The position numbers and the translations under genes are program-made. This document shows, piece after piece, positions 11,936 through 23,200 of a stretch of 64,000 nucleotides of DNA. Numbering within the stretch: the first letter of the stretch is position 1; each line of letters starts with the position of its first letter. Under the pieces are notes generated by a model that had not been told where the DNA came from, did not search any database, and saw only the letters and a list, made by a program, of their open reading frames with translations. This DNA is from Telopea speciosissima. Lineage: Eukaryota; Streptophyta; Magnoliopsida; Proteales; Proteaceae. The stretch is from contig NC_057918.1 in the NCBI RefSeq assembly GCF_018873765.1, forward strand, positions 43,439,871 through 43,503,870, given 5' to 3'.

Positions 11936-12759
11936 TAGGGGGTGTCCGTAAGGTTTGAAGGCCTCTCGACTAGAATCCTTCATTGGCTCTTCTTTGTTGG
12001 ACCTAGCCATCCAAGTCCTAATCTCAACCTAGCTGTTGTTGGTCTTACCCCAGGGTAGGTTGGGCAGTTTATTCATTTGAGTATTTTTTTTTTAAAGGTA
12101 ATTATGTTGCTTATTGATTCAAAATTGGAGATACAATCAGCACAACAGGTGAGACTGTCTGGTTCTTCCTTAGGAGTGAAAGGTTTTGTTTTTGGCACTA
12201 GAGATGTGTTTGGAGAGAGAGATACCTTTGAGTCAAGGGCACTACAAGAATGAAAAAAAGAAAAGAAAAGATTAAATCTAATGCAAAAAAGGAATTTAAA
12301 AAAAAGAAAGAAGAATCTCTAAATTTTCCAGTCAATACAGATATGGTAAATGAATTTCATATATAGTAACTAATGCTCTGTTTTTATTTTTCTATTTATT
12401 GTGGGTACTGTATTTTATTCACATTTGGTGATTATCAAAAGAAAATTTCTTCCAGATCTATTCTAAAGAAGGGAAAGTGCAAACTCAAATGGCAAATAAA
12501 CTTGTGGTTTAGCTGAAAATAAACAATTAGATCAATAAGTAAATGAACAAATAGAATGTATAAATAAAAATATAAAATAAAGAAACCAGATCGAATTTAA
12601 TAAGTGGACCCTCTTTGAGAAGGTAAAATTAGAAGATATTTGGAAAAAATAAAAAAAAATCAAAAAATCAAAACAATGAATATTAGAAACACAAATCCAA
12701 GCAAAAATTCAAGGATTTCATTATAAATCTAAAACTTAATGCATTTGAGTGAAGCTATT
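11936..12759. other. non-coding stretch with one CACTA-like terminus
   Basis: This is A-rich DNA without a credible gene. The only notable site is CACTACAAGAATG at 12240-12252, listed separately. No hairpin-type subterminal repeats like those at 25194-25660 occur after it. Confidence 0.5.
12240..12252 (+). repeat. candidate CACTA terminal motif
   Basis: CACTACAAGAA is the canonical start of En/Spm (CACTA) elements, and it lies 2.3 kb upstream of the CACTA transposase genes. Against it being the partner of the terminus at 25660: the two ends agree only at CACTACAA plus a few A residues, the flanks are GGG and GGT rather than an identical 3-bp duplication, and the subterminal repeats are not shared. 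Confidence 0.35.
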
Positions 12760-13938
12760 GATGGTTGGCTTAGTTGGAAGCATGGAGGCTCAAACCCAAT
12801 CCACCCGAAGGAACAGAGACAGCTTGAAAATTCCATTGAGTCTCAAGAGAGAGTTGCTTCATCTGGCACCTCATGTAGGTTTGATAATTTGCAATGGCCA
12901 TTAACCATACCTTACTGTTTGAGCAGCTATAGTCTGAGAGCAACCTTCCTATCTCTGCAACCAGATGATCAGTAGCATTATAACTACATACTTCTGCTGA
13001 GAATCCTCCCTCTTTCTCACCAACACCACCTTTAACTACCCATTTGAGATCTCCAGCATAGATGATTGCTCCCACCTCCGTTACAAGAGAACCCACCTTC
13101 CTTCTCAAGTCGCAACCTTCATCTCCATATCCTCTCTCTTCATGAACCTCAAAGAGACAGAGGATAAGCGGAATTTAATAAAGTGGGCCAATCTTAATTC
13201 GTCAGTGTACCTCGCTTCTTTCCACTTTCCCCATGAGCTCTGCAACCAGTCCTTTAGTAGTTGAAACGGAGTCCCCAACAATCACTGTATTCCTTCTTTT
13301 CTTCCTCATCAGAACCTCCAAAACCAACCTGAAATCCTCCTTTTCACTGGCTGCATCAGTGAAGATGGAACTTAAAGGCTTCTTTGGAGTAGAAAAGAGA
13401 AGTGGGTTTTGCTCAAAATAGCAGTTCAACAAATGGGTCTGCCAGAAACTCCTGTGGTTGCTAATCTCTCTATGAGTTTCAATAGGAGGAGAACAAGTAG
13501 AAGAGAGAATCCCCCACTAGAGCTGCTATAGCATTGAAAAACAGAACAAGCTGAAACGTCCTCTAGGTTGTTCTTCACAGTTGTACTGGAGAATCCAGCT
13601 TCTCTCATTACCCTACTAACACTAGGGTCATCTAAAATGGATATAATGAGCTGCTCTAGTGCTACCTTAATGGCAAGGAGAGGTTGTTGTTGCTGCTGTT
13701 CTATGCAACCCCTCCTCTGGTGTGCTTGAGCTCTCTTCAGTGCTGCAATGAGAGCATTTGAGAGAGAAGGTTGGCCTTGAAGGAAAGGACCAGGTGTTGT
13801 TGGAAGTGTATTGAGAGCCACATTGAAGCAAAGTTCAAGATCTCTGCATTGCTTCTGATGAGAAGTTGAATGTGGATGAGACTTTGAGACAAGCCCTCTT
13901 TAAGAGACTGCACCTTGGACTCAATAAGGTGGCAGCCT
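12760..13938 (-). pseudogene. SMXL (SMAX1-like, D53 type) gene fragment
   Basis: SMXL proteins are Clp-ATPase-like nuclear repressors; the SMXL3/4/5 group acts in phloem formation. Reading leftward from 13938, the fragment shows the end of the Clp-N region ([18 protein letters not shown]), [32 protein letters not shown] with a Gln run, [20 protein letters not shown], then KKRRNTVIVGDSVS, VSLRFMKRED, ATDHLVAEIGRLLSDY and QTYMRCQMKQLSLE, ending at GGLGLSLHAS. This matches the N-terminal and middle region of an SMXL3/4/5-like protein. The start and the entire C-terminal part are absent. Frameshifts occur near 13850, 13430-13500, 13200 and 13110, so no intact protein is possible. The homology starts within about 10 bp of the direct repeat at 13948, which suggests capture or a duplication breakpoint. 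Confidence 0.85.
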
Positions 13939-13947
13939 CATTACAGC

Positions 13948-14103
13948 TTGACACCAGCACCCTACCCCTTAATTCTCCCATCTTGGCCTAAGAAGATCAA
14001 GATTGGGATTGGAAGTTGGAACTAAATATCACTTGTATGTATCTTTGCGATTTCTATTCATCTTGGGTTTTAAAGCATAGAGTACAGAGAAACAATTCTG
14101 TAT
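13948..14103 (+). repeat. direct repeat copy 2 (about 156 bp)
   Basis: Second copy of the segment at 11494-11650, starting directly beside the N-terminal end of the SMXL fragment. The two copies are 2.45 kb apart, in the same orientation. Confidence 0.85.
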
Positions 14104-14547
14104 TAAATCAATTATATACAAAGAAACACCAAAAACAGATATAGAATCCAGCCACTGGTTCAAACTTTGAAAATTTTCGGGTGCGCAACCTTAAATAAAG
14201 AGATTCACTATTTCTTCCCCTATGCTATGTTTCTGCTATATTTTACATACAGTTATTTCTCATTGGGTGTCATTTGTCCATCTGTAGTTCCATAAAACCA
14301 TCCAAAACAAACAGATAAAAATTGGAACAGAAATCCAAAAATCCCAAACAAACAAACAAAATGAAACCATTTAAGATTTTATGTCTATTTTTTGCACTTG
14401 TTTTACGTTCTTAACGTCCACTTGTTTTACGTTCTTAATGTCTTTAATTCTCTTAAAGACAACTTGTTAAAGATTCCAAATCTTTAGAATCTTGTCATCT
14501 GGTCTCATTTAGATTTTATATGATACCATTCTCTTGTAATAGGTTTT

Positions 14548-17500
14548 GTGAGGTGGTTAGGCTACAATCAAATGGATAGGAGTTGGATTCATAGATCACG
14601 AGATCGTATATTCCATGCGGGTGATCAATACGAAGCTGGTGTAAATGGTTTCCTGGACTTTGCTTTTACCACAGTACCCATAGGGGAGAAGATTTCATGC
14701 CCGTGTATAATTTGCATTAATCGACGACTGGGAACACGAGATGAAGTGTTTAAGCACTTGATAGTTGATGGAATTATGGCTGGCTATACGGTGTGGAGTT
14801 CCCATGGGGAAGTTATACCTTCAAATACCACAATAATAGAAAACATTGTGGTTGATGAAGAAGATGAAGAAGATGAAGAGATTGTTAACATAAATGACAT
14901 ACTTTAAGATGTGTTTCCTGGTGAAGCCTTAGAAGGAGCTGGTGGTAGTAGCACAAGTGGACACATAGAGGGAATAGGAAATGAGTCAGAAAAATTGGAT
15001 AGATTGATGCAAGAAGCAGAAAAGGCATTGTATCCAGAATGCAACGAGTTCACAAAATTATCATTTACTGTTGCACTATATCACATAAAGTGCCTATGCA
15101 GTTGGAGTGACAAGTCCTTCTCTATGTTGTTGGATTTATTGAAGAAAGCACTACCACAAAATAATACCTTGTCGAATTCTTTATATGAAGCAAAGAAGAT
15201 GCTTAAAGATTTGAAACTCAGTTACAACAAGATCGATGCATGCCCCAACGATTGTATGCTATATTGGAAAGATGCATCTAATGAAAAGTCTTGTCTCAAA
15301 TGTGGGGCATCAAGATATACACCCAAATCCAAAGCTCCAGCAAAAACATTACGCCACTTTCCTCTGATACCAAGGCTTCAAAGATTATATAAGTCATCAG
15401 TAACATCATCTGAAATGAGATGGCATAAAGATGGACGTATAGATGATGGAAAAATACGTCATCCTGCAGATGCAGAAGCATGGAAGGATTTTGACAGACT
15501 GCATCCAACTTTTAGTGCGGATCCCCAAAATGTTAGGTTGGGGCTTTCAAGTGATGGATTTAATCCTTTTAATGATCTTAAGAATTCATATAGCATTTGG
15601 CCTGTTATTGTGGTGCCATATAATCTGCCACCATGGAAGTGCATGAAACAAACATCGTTCATATTGACATTACTAATTCCAGGTAAAAATCAGCCTGGAA
15701 ATGATATAGATGTTTATTTACAACCTTTAATTGATGAATTAAAATTATTGTGGGATGGTGTTGACACCTATGATTCATTGAAGAAAGAGTCATTCCATTT
15801 ACGTGCCTGCCTCTTATGGACAATCAACGACTTTCCTGCATATGCCAATCTTTCAGGCTGGAGCACCAAGGGTGCATTGGCGTGCCCTTGTTGCAACAAA
15901 GAGACCATGTCAACTTGGTTGAAACACAGCCATAAGCAATGTTACTTAGGCCATCGTCGATTCCTAGAAGGAAATCATAAATTTCAATTGGATAAGAGAG
16001 GTTTCAATGGTTGTGTTGAGTTTGGGGTAGCACCACAGCCCCTTTCAGGCATTGCTTCGCTATCTCAAATGGAAGGTGTAGAATTTCCTGCATTTGGTAA
16101 GGGATCTGATAAGAATGATACCGGTAAACGAAACAGAGTTGGAGGTCGAACTGAACTACCTTTTAATTGGAAGAAGAGAAGTGTATTCTTTGAGTTGCCA
16201 TATTGGAAGCATAATCTACTCCGTCATAATCTGGATGTCATGCATATAGAAAAGAATGTGTGTGACAACATCATTGGTACACTGTTGGAATTAAAAGATA
16301 GATCAAAGGATAAGTTGGAGGGCCGACTAGATTTGCAAGACATGAACATTAGACCATCTTTGCATCCGTAGAGGATAGAGGGGAGCACTAAAGTGATTAT
16401 ACCTCCAGCAAGCTATACAATGTCTAAGGTAGAAAAAGAACAGTTTTGCAAAGCTTTAGATGGTTTGAAGGTGCCTGATGGGTATTCTGGAAATCTATCA
16501 CGTTGTGTGAAAGTTACTGAAAGGGGTATGTCTGGAATGAAGAGCCATGATTGTCATGTTTTAATGCAACAACTCCTTCCTCTATCAATACGGGTACATC
16601 CAACGAAGAATGTTAAGTTGGTGTTGTTGTCATTGTGCGCTTTCTTTCGATGTGTATGTGCGAAAGTTGCTAAAACCGAAGATTTGAACCAACTTGAAGC
16701 CAGTATTGCAGAAACCCTATGCAATCTAGAGAGGATCTTCCCTCCTACATTCTTTGATGTTATGGTTCATCTAATGGTTCATTTACCACGGGAGATATTA
16801 TTGGGTGGACCCGTCCACTATAGGTGGATGTATCCTTTTGAAAGGTTAGTCATTAATTTCCTTGCTGCAAGTTCACATGTTTGTTTTATCTTTTACATTT
16901 TTGTTCCCATGTACTAATTATGCGTATCAATAGGTTCAACAAGACCCTCAAGGATTACATGCGTAATGCAAGACACCCAGAAGGGTCTATTGCAGAGGGA
17001 TACATTGCAAATGAATGTTTGCAATTTTGTGCTCCGCATATCAAAGGACTCGAGACCCGATTAACTCGTCCAAAGAGGAATGTTGATAACGAACATCTAT
17101 AGGTAGAGCAACAACATTGGGTATTCTCATGCAAAGGTAGACCATTAGGGTGTGCTGCGATGGTGCGATTAGAGTGGCAAGAGATTGTACAAGCGCATCG
17201 ATATGTTCTATTGCATTACGAACCCATTAATACATATCGAAAGTAAGTGTCATGATTAATGTTACTTCACTTCAAGTCTTTATTCCAACTTTAATAAGAC
17301 TTCTCTAATTGTAAGCTCCATTTGGAAGAGCTAAAAGAGAACCTAGGCCATAGGGTTCGACAAGAACAAAGAGATAAGGTGCATGCAGAGCAATTCACAG
17401 AATGGTTTAGAAGTCATGTAAGCAGTATTAAATTTTTTTGCTTTAATCTATTTAATATTGAAAAAACATACATTTGATTATCTCCATAACAACTAATGTT

Positions 17501-18180
17501 GAATCAAATAGGTGGACAAGCTACGCGAAAGTGGAGAAATCATACCTCCCATTATTCAAAGGCTAGCCCAGGGTCCCAATCGGGAAGTAAAAAAGTATAA
17601 GGGGTACATATTGAATGGTATACGTTTCCACACCAAGGATTGTGAAGCTAATCGACGAACCCAAAATAGCGGGGTCTTAGTAACCGCAATAACATCAAGC
17701 AACCCTCGTCGTAGAGATACTCGACCTTGTGATGGAAATGTGCATTACTATGGTGTGTTAAAGGAAGTTGTTGAGATGGAATATTCAGCGGACCTAAAAG
17801 TAATGCTATTCCATTGTGATTGGGTTGAAACAAGCGATAGGGCAGTGTTCAAAGAACCTATTGGCTTTACACGGGTGAACTTCAATCATTTAATGCATAT
17901 CGGTCGACATTTATCTGATGACCCATTTGTCTTTCCTAGCTAAGCAGAGCAAGTATTTTATGTGTCAGACCCCCTCAACAAAGGCTGGGCTATTGCTCTC
18001 AGTGCATCAGTGCGCGATGTGTTTGATACGAATGTTGTTGTGGAAGAATACTTTACTTAAGATTATCAACATATGAACATGCAGTCTAGGGATCTGAGAC
18101 GAGTAAATATTGGTGGTGTTGATCTTAGTTGGGAAAGGACAGACTTAGAAGGAACAACAGTTGATGCAACTCTCCAATAA
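14548..18180 (+). pseudogene. CACTA (En/Spm) TNP2-type transposase
   Basis: This would be the enzyme that binds and cuts the ends of a CACTA element. Domains in order: transposase-associated domain (14548-14907, DRSWIHRSRD, then CPCIICINR), tnp2 transposase (14911-16371, with CPNDCMLYWKDASNEKSCLKC and NLDVMHIEKNVCDNIIGTLL), the DUF4218-like part (16393-17102, RWMYPFER then PEGSIAEGYIANE), and the DUF4216-like part (17512-18180). GT-AG introns lie at 16845-16933, at about 17243-17315 and at 17418-17511. The first joins the conserved YPFER motif to FNK in frame. In-frame stops at 14905, 16369, 17100, 17941 and 18058 interrupt an otherwise continuous reading frame, so the copy is dead or near-dead. 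Each stop sits where Gln is expected. The true stop is probably 18178-18180. Confidence 0.9.
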
Positions 18181-18354
18181 TTATTTGATAATTATTTTGT
18201 GGATTGTATATCTTTTTATTATTATGACTTTTCAAGGCAAGGTGTTTATTGTGCTAAACTTTTATTTATTTATGTAAGTTCACAATTGATATATCTGATA
18301 TACTTACTGTGATTGTGATCTTGTTCTAATGCAGGTTTAGGAGATGAATGAGCA

Positions 18355-20160
18355 CCAGAGTTCCGGGGGCCCTAATATTAGCTCTGAGGGCCCTAGTATT
18401 AATTCTGAGGGCCATAGTTCGTCATCGTTATCTAGAAGTATAACTTTCATTTTCTAATTTTAAAAATATAATAATTATGCTAATTACTAAATGAATACCA
18501 TTTTGCTTACTAATAATGTCATATTTTTTTTATTGTAGGGCGTAAGAGAGGCCATACAAGAGCCTTCCATGTCTATAATAGGCCAAGTACTGATAAAAAA
18601 GATATGCGGATAAATGATTTTGATGTTATAGTTGGTGATTACGAAGCTGAATTTGCCACATTCTGTGGCACTCTTGCTAGGACCCCAACACTACTACCGC
18701 TAGATTATCATGATTGGAGAGTGATTCCGAAGCATTACAAAGAAGATACATGGGATAGGATTAAGGTATGGTGATATCACATCTTATATGTATGTATAAA
18801 GGAACTAAGAATGCATAGATATATATGTTGTTATTGTTGATGAGTTTATACTTCTATCTACTAATTCAATATGTTTAATACGAAAAGTATAATGTGTTGG
18901 ACTCAGCTCAACATGTTGTGTTAATGAGAATTGGCCACTCATGGCGGGATTACAAGGGAGAACTGAAAAAAATGACAGAGGAAAAATATCCTAATCTATT
19001 GATTGCCCCTCGCCCTATGAATCCTGTAGAAATTCCACAAACTCAGTGGGAGTACCTCCTTGGGAGGTGGACATCTTCACAATGGCAGGTAATATGATTT
19101 TTTTTAATGAATGTATTAACATAATTTCATTTGATTGAAATAATTATGATACATATTTTGCTTATGGGTTTTATGTATGATAGGATAAATCTAAAAAGAA
19201 TAAAGAGAGTAGATCGAAACAAACTATGTCTCATACAGTCGGCGGGAGGAGCTTTGCACGGTGGTGAAGACATGCGGGTTGAAGACCCGGATGGCGAGGG
19301 ACCTTCAGTACAATTATTTAAGAGAACCCATACAAGGAGAGATGGCAGCATCATAGATCAGTGCGAGAGAAATCATAGTAAGTATTCCAAAGTTGTTGTT
19401 TGATAGTAATCTCAACCCCTTTCATTCACTGTTGCTGTATTTTTTTAAAGCAATTCATTATCAAATTTTGGGACCCTATTTTTTTCCTTTTTCTCTTCTC
19501 AATTTGTGATGCTTGAGATTTTTCCGAGTGAGTCATCTATGTTCCTTTTTTGTGCATGTTTTTTTTCCTCCCTCTCTCTGTAGGTTCTTCCTTTCAGAGT
19601 TCTTTCTTGTCTCATATTTGTATGTCTTCGAGATCAATGAAATTTTTATGATTATTTAATAAAAAGAGAAGGAGAAATAGAGAAAGAGGGAGAGGAATGA
19701 GTACTAAGTATGGAATGTATGTTCTTTTCTATTCTGATGTTAACCTATTTTACATTGGTTTGTAGAACAAGATTGATGAGAAATTGGAGGAACAACCCCC
19801 AGAAATGAGAGAAATGAAACCTGTCCAAGACAAAGCGTTTGTGGCAGTGGTCGGCCCAGATTCAAGTGGCCGAGTGTTTGGTCAAGGCTTAGGTGTAAAG
19901 CCGACTACTTTTGGCACCACACCCATAAATATTGAGGCAAGACGACAGCAAGAAGAAGCGCAAAGAGAATTACGAGAATTGAGGGAAGAGCTTAGAACTG
20001 TGAGAGAAGAATTGACAGAAATGGGCACTTTGAAAGAAAAGTTGGTAGAAATGGATACTTTGAAAGAAAGGTTGACAGAAATGGATGCAATGAAGCGCCA
20101 AATAGAAATTATCACCCAAGGGCTCTTGGGTAGAGGTAGTTCACAGTGTTCAGTTAACTT
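18355..20160 (+). pseudogene. CACTA second ORF, Ptta/En-Spm-like protein
   Basis: The start is an ATG at 18355 (MNEHQSSGGP) shortly after the TNP2 gene, in the same orientation. The exons appear to be about 18355-18429, 18540-18765 (GRKRGHTRAFHVYNR to EDTWDRIK), 18890-19088 (RIGHSWRDYKGEL, WEYLLGRW), about 19184-19380 (QTMSHTVGGRSFARW, then KRTHTRRDGS after a frameshift) and about 19766-20160. The order matches the plant Ptta/En/Spm transposase-associated family, which usually binds element ends (the TNPA role). The last exon ends in a coiled coil of about 70 residues (RELREELRTVREELTEM and similar heptads), suited to dimer formation. A frameshift in the fourth exon argues against a working protein. 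Exon borders are by eye from GT-AG sites. Confidence 0.75.
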
Positions 20161-20224
20161 ATGTAAGTTACAAATTATTAAATTTTATTGGTTTGTTTAT
20201 CTTAAGTATTATATATATTAATCT

Positions 20225-23200
20225 TGATCACATATTAATTTGAACAGCTGATAATTGAGGCCGTTGCATAAGCTGGCTTAGATTTTGACAGTCTATCTGT
20301 ACAGGTAAACTTTCAGGCCCTCTTTCTTACATCCATCAATTCTATGTTAGGTTGAGACTAAAAATATGTCACAAGTAAAGATTGCAGGACAAATCCTTAG
20401 GAGCCAGAATAGAGAGATCTGAAATAACTTGAAACTGAGGAATCTGATGGGGTTGTAATCTAGGTTGGAGGACAATATGGAATAGGGAAATAAACCGTCA
20501 AAATATGGTTCCAATCCAATGGTTGGATCTGAAGTTGTAGCACTGCCTAGAAAATAGAGACTTTTTCAAAAACAAATTTAGAAACCTTGTAGAAAATAGA
20601 AAGTAAGGATCAATATTAGAACATAGGACAATTTTAGTAACAATGAAGGACAAATTAGTTAGTGAGACTGGAAAATAGTAACTAGATAGCAGAAAATAAA
20701 TTTAGAATAAGTAATACTGCTGCAACAGAACTAATGAATAGGCAGTGTACTGCCAACAAAATGTGAAATCAATGCAAGGAAGTGGTGTCTTCAAGACCAT
20801 GGCTGCATTGTTTCTGGCGTTATATGTTTCAAACAAATTTAACCTCAAAATTTTTCTTTTCCGGGGTTTTTACTTGGAACAAATGGAGTCTAAATGGAAT
20901 AAAGGAACTAACAATTTAGGGATAAAGGCAATAAGCAGAAATTTAAGGTATGGTAAGACTCAACCCGGATTGCTTTATTTTCTTCCATTCAGTTTCTGAG
21001 AAAATTATTTTTGTATTCGTTTATTGAGATTTAAGCAGATTTATTTGGTCTTATTTTTTGGTTCCATGCTTTAATCCTATTCATTCACTTGAAGAGAGTT
21101 TTATATATTTCTGTAACATTATTTTTATTTTTAAATGTTTTCTTTCTTGATTCCCTGGTTCTTCTTTTATGAACTTAATCATTCCTGCTGCGTTTCCAGT
21201 TTCGTTTCGGATTTGAGTGTTCTACTTCGTTTTGGAACTGGTTCCTTCTTCTTCCCTGCATATTTCTCTCAGTAATGGGGCTTTGCTTCGTTCCTGCTTT
21301 CTTGAGTGTTCTGTTGCGTTTCAGATCTGAATGTCTAGCTTCATTTTTTATCTAAATGTTCTTTTTAGGATCAGAACCCCATCATCGTTCTGGCATTCTT
21401 CTCTGTTTGTTTGATCACCGCTGCTCTCCTTCTCGTTGCTTCTGAGTTGACTCTCTGCTGCTAGCTCCTTCCTTCGCTGGTTTCAGACCTGAGCTTCTAC
21501 TTGTTCAGATATGTTCGGCTGTGTTTTAGTTATATGGTGAAAGCACCATTGTAGGAGATGGTGGTGTTGCGACAGAATCGAGGGCGAGGGAGTCGGGAGT
21601 GGGGACCGGATAAAGTTGTGTTTTTTCTTTTGACGGAAGTGTTCATAAACAGTAAAAGCAATAAATTTTTGCCCTGCCAAATGTGCTCACTGAGCAGTTT
21701 TTGACCCAGAACTACTCTCTCCGAGTAGAAAAACAGACCAGCTTGCCAAATGCAATTCTGCTCACAATCTGCTTTTGTGAGCTAGAAAACAATAAAATTA
21801 CTTTCAGTGAGTGTAACCAAACACGGCCTTGGAGTAAGCGAGTGATAAGGGGTATGAGTGGAATGAATTGGCTTGGTTAAGATATTTCTCTCTCAACCAC
21901 AATAGCTCTCTTCATCCTTTTTGCTCTAAGTTGGTATCTCCCTCTCATTAACTTCTCTATCCCCCTCCTACAGCTATTACTCTTTTCCCCTTCTTTGCTC
22001 CTACTATTTCTCTTTAAACTAATCTTCTTTTCTTCTCCATCCTATCCATTGGTTTAAAGCTCAAATCCTATTTCAGGAAAGACTTGTCTCTCTCTCTCTC
22101 TCTCTCCAATCAACTTCACCCATCAACTCTCTCCAATCAACTTAATCCATCAATTTCAAATACTTAGTTTTTTTTATGTCTGATTTCTTGTTGTAAGAAT
22201 TATTTATATCAGACAATTATTGCTTAAATTCTGAACCATTAGATCTAGATTCAGATCTGGCCATATCAACATAAAAAACTGACCGTTAGATTTAAGATCA
22301 GCAGTATGTATGGGAAAGAGGTGAGCATCCAAGTGATGTTAATTAGCTTCTTCCTCAAGAAGAAATGTGAGTTGCATGAATCATATTATATTCTCTTCAT
22401 TTCCTGTGTACAAGAAACCGTAGTTTCATTGGAGGATGAAACAGTATTTGTCAGCTATTGGACTCCTTGATCTCATGAAGAGTAGCTTGTAGCAGAGACT
22501 AATAAAAAGCAATCTAGAATGTTGATTGTGAGTGAATTGGTTAATGAGTTGTTTCAAAAAGCCCTTCCTCTGGAGCTTACTAGGGGATGATTGCTAATAC
22601 AATTGCTATTTATTGCCAAGAGATTCCTTGGTTATGGAAACAATATGGGTTGAATGACAACAATCCACCATCAGATTAAAATGTTTTCTTTTTAATCTGA
22701 TTGCTTATAGGGGTTATGACTTTAAAATCCTTTCTCATTTTGATTTGATGACATTGAACCCTTCACTATATTATGATGATAATTCACCTGCCATGGTAGG
22801 CAATCTATTTCTCTGTCCTTATCCATTCTAAGTCTCTCCAAAACGCAGAGCATGAATGATATGAGACTCTCCAAGATGGCAAAAATTGGAAGTATCAAGT
22901 TCTTGTTAATTGGTTCTCTAGATATAGATTCTTTAAATCTGTGCTTTCTGCTCATTTTGTTTATTAGCTTTTTCCTATCATAGTTCAATATGCTTCCGTC
23001 CTTCCCCTTCTGAACTTTTTTACCTTGATATTCTCAAGGGTCTTTCTTGGTTGCTTGTTAGTAGCTGAAGATGGGTTTTGATGGCTCGTTTCATACTTCT
23101 ACTAGAAAACTAGAAATCCTCACCCAAAAACCAAAAGAATGGGATGCTTGACAGTAGATTTTCCATTCTCAACTCAGTTCCCTCCCCCCCCACCCTTCTG

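Noticed and set aside
12739..12975. Plus-strand ORF of 78 codons
   Set aside because: Antisense of the SMXL fragment.
11494..14103. An LTR element bounded by the 156-bp direct repeats
   Set aside because: The repeats lack clear TG...CA ends, and no primer site or purine tract lies beside them.
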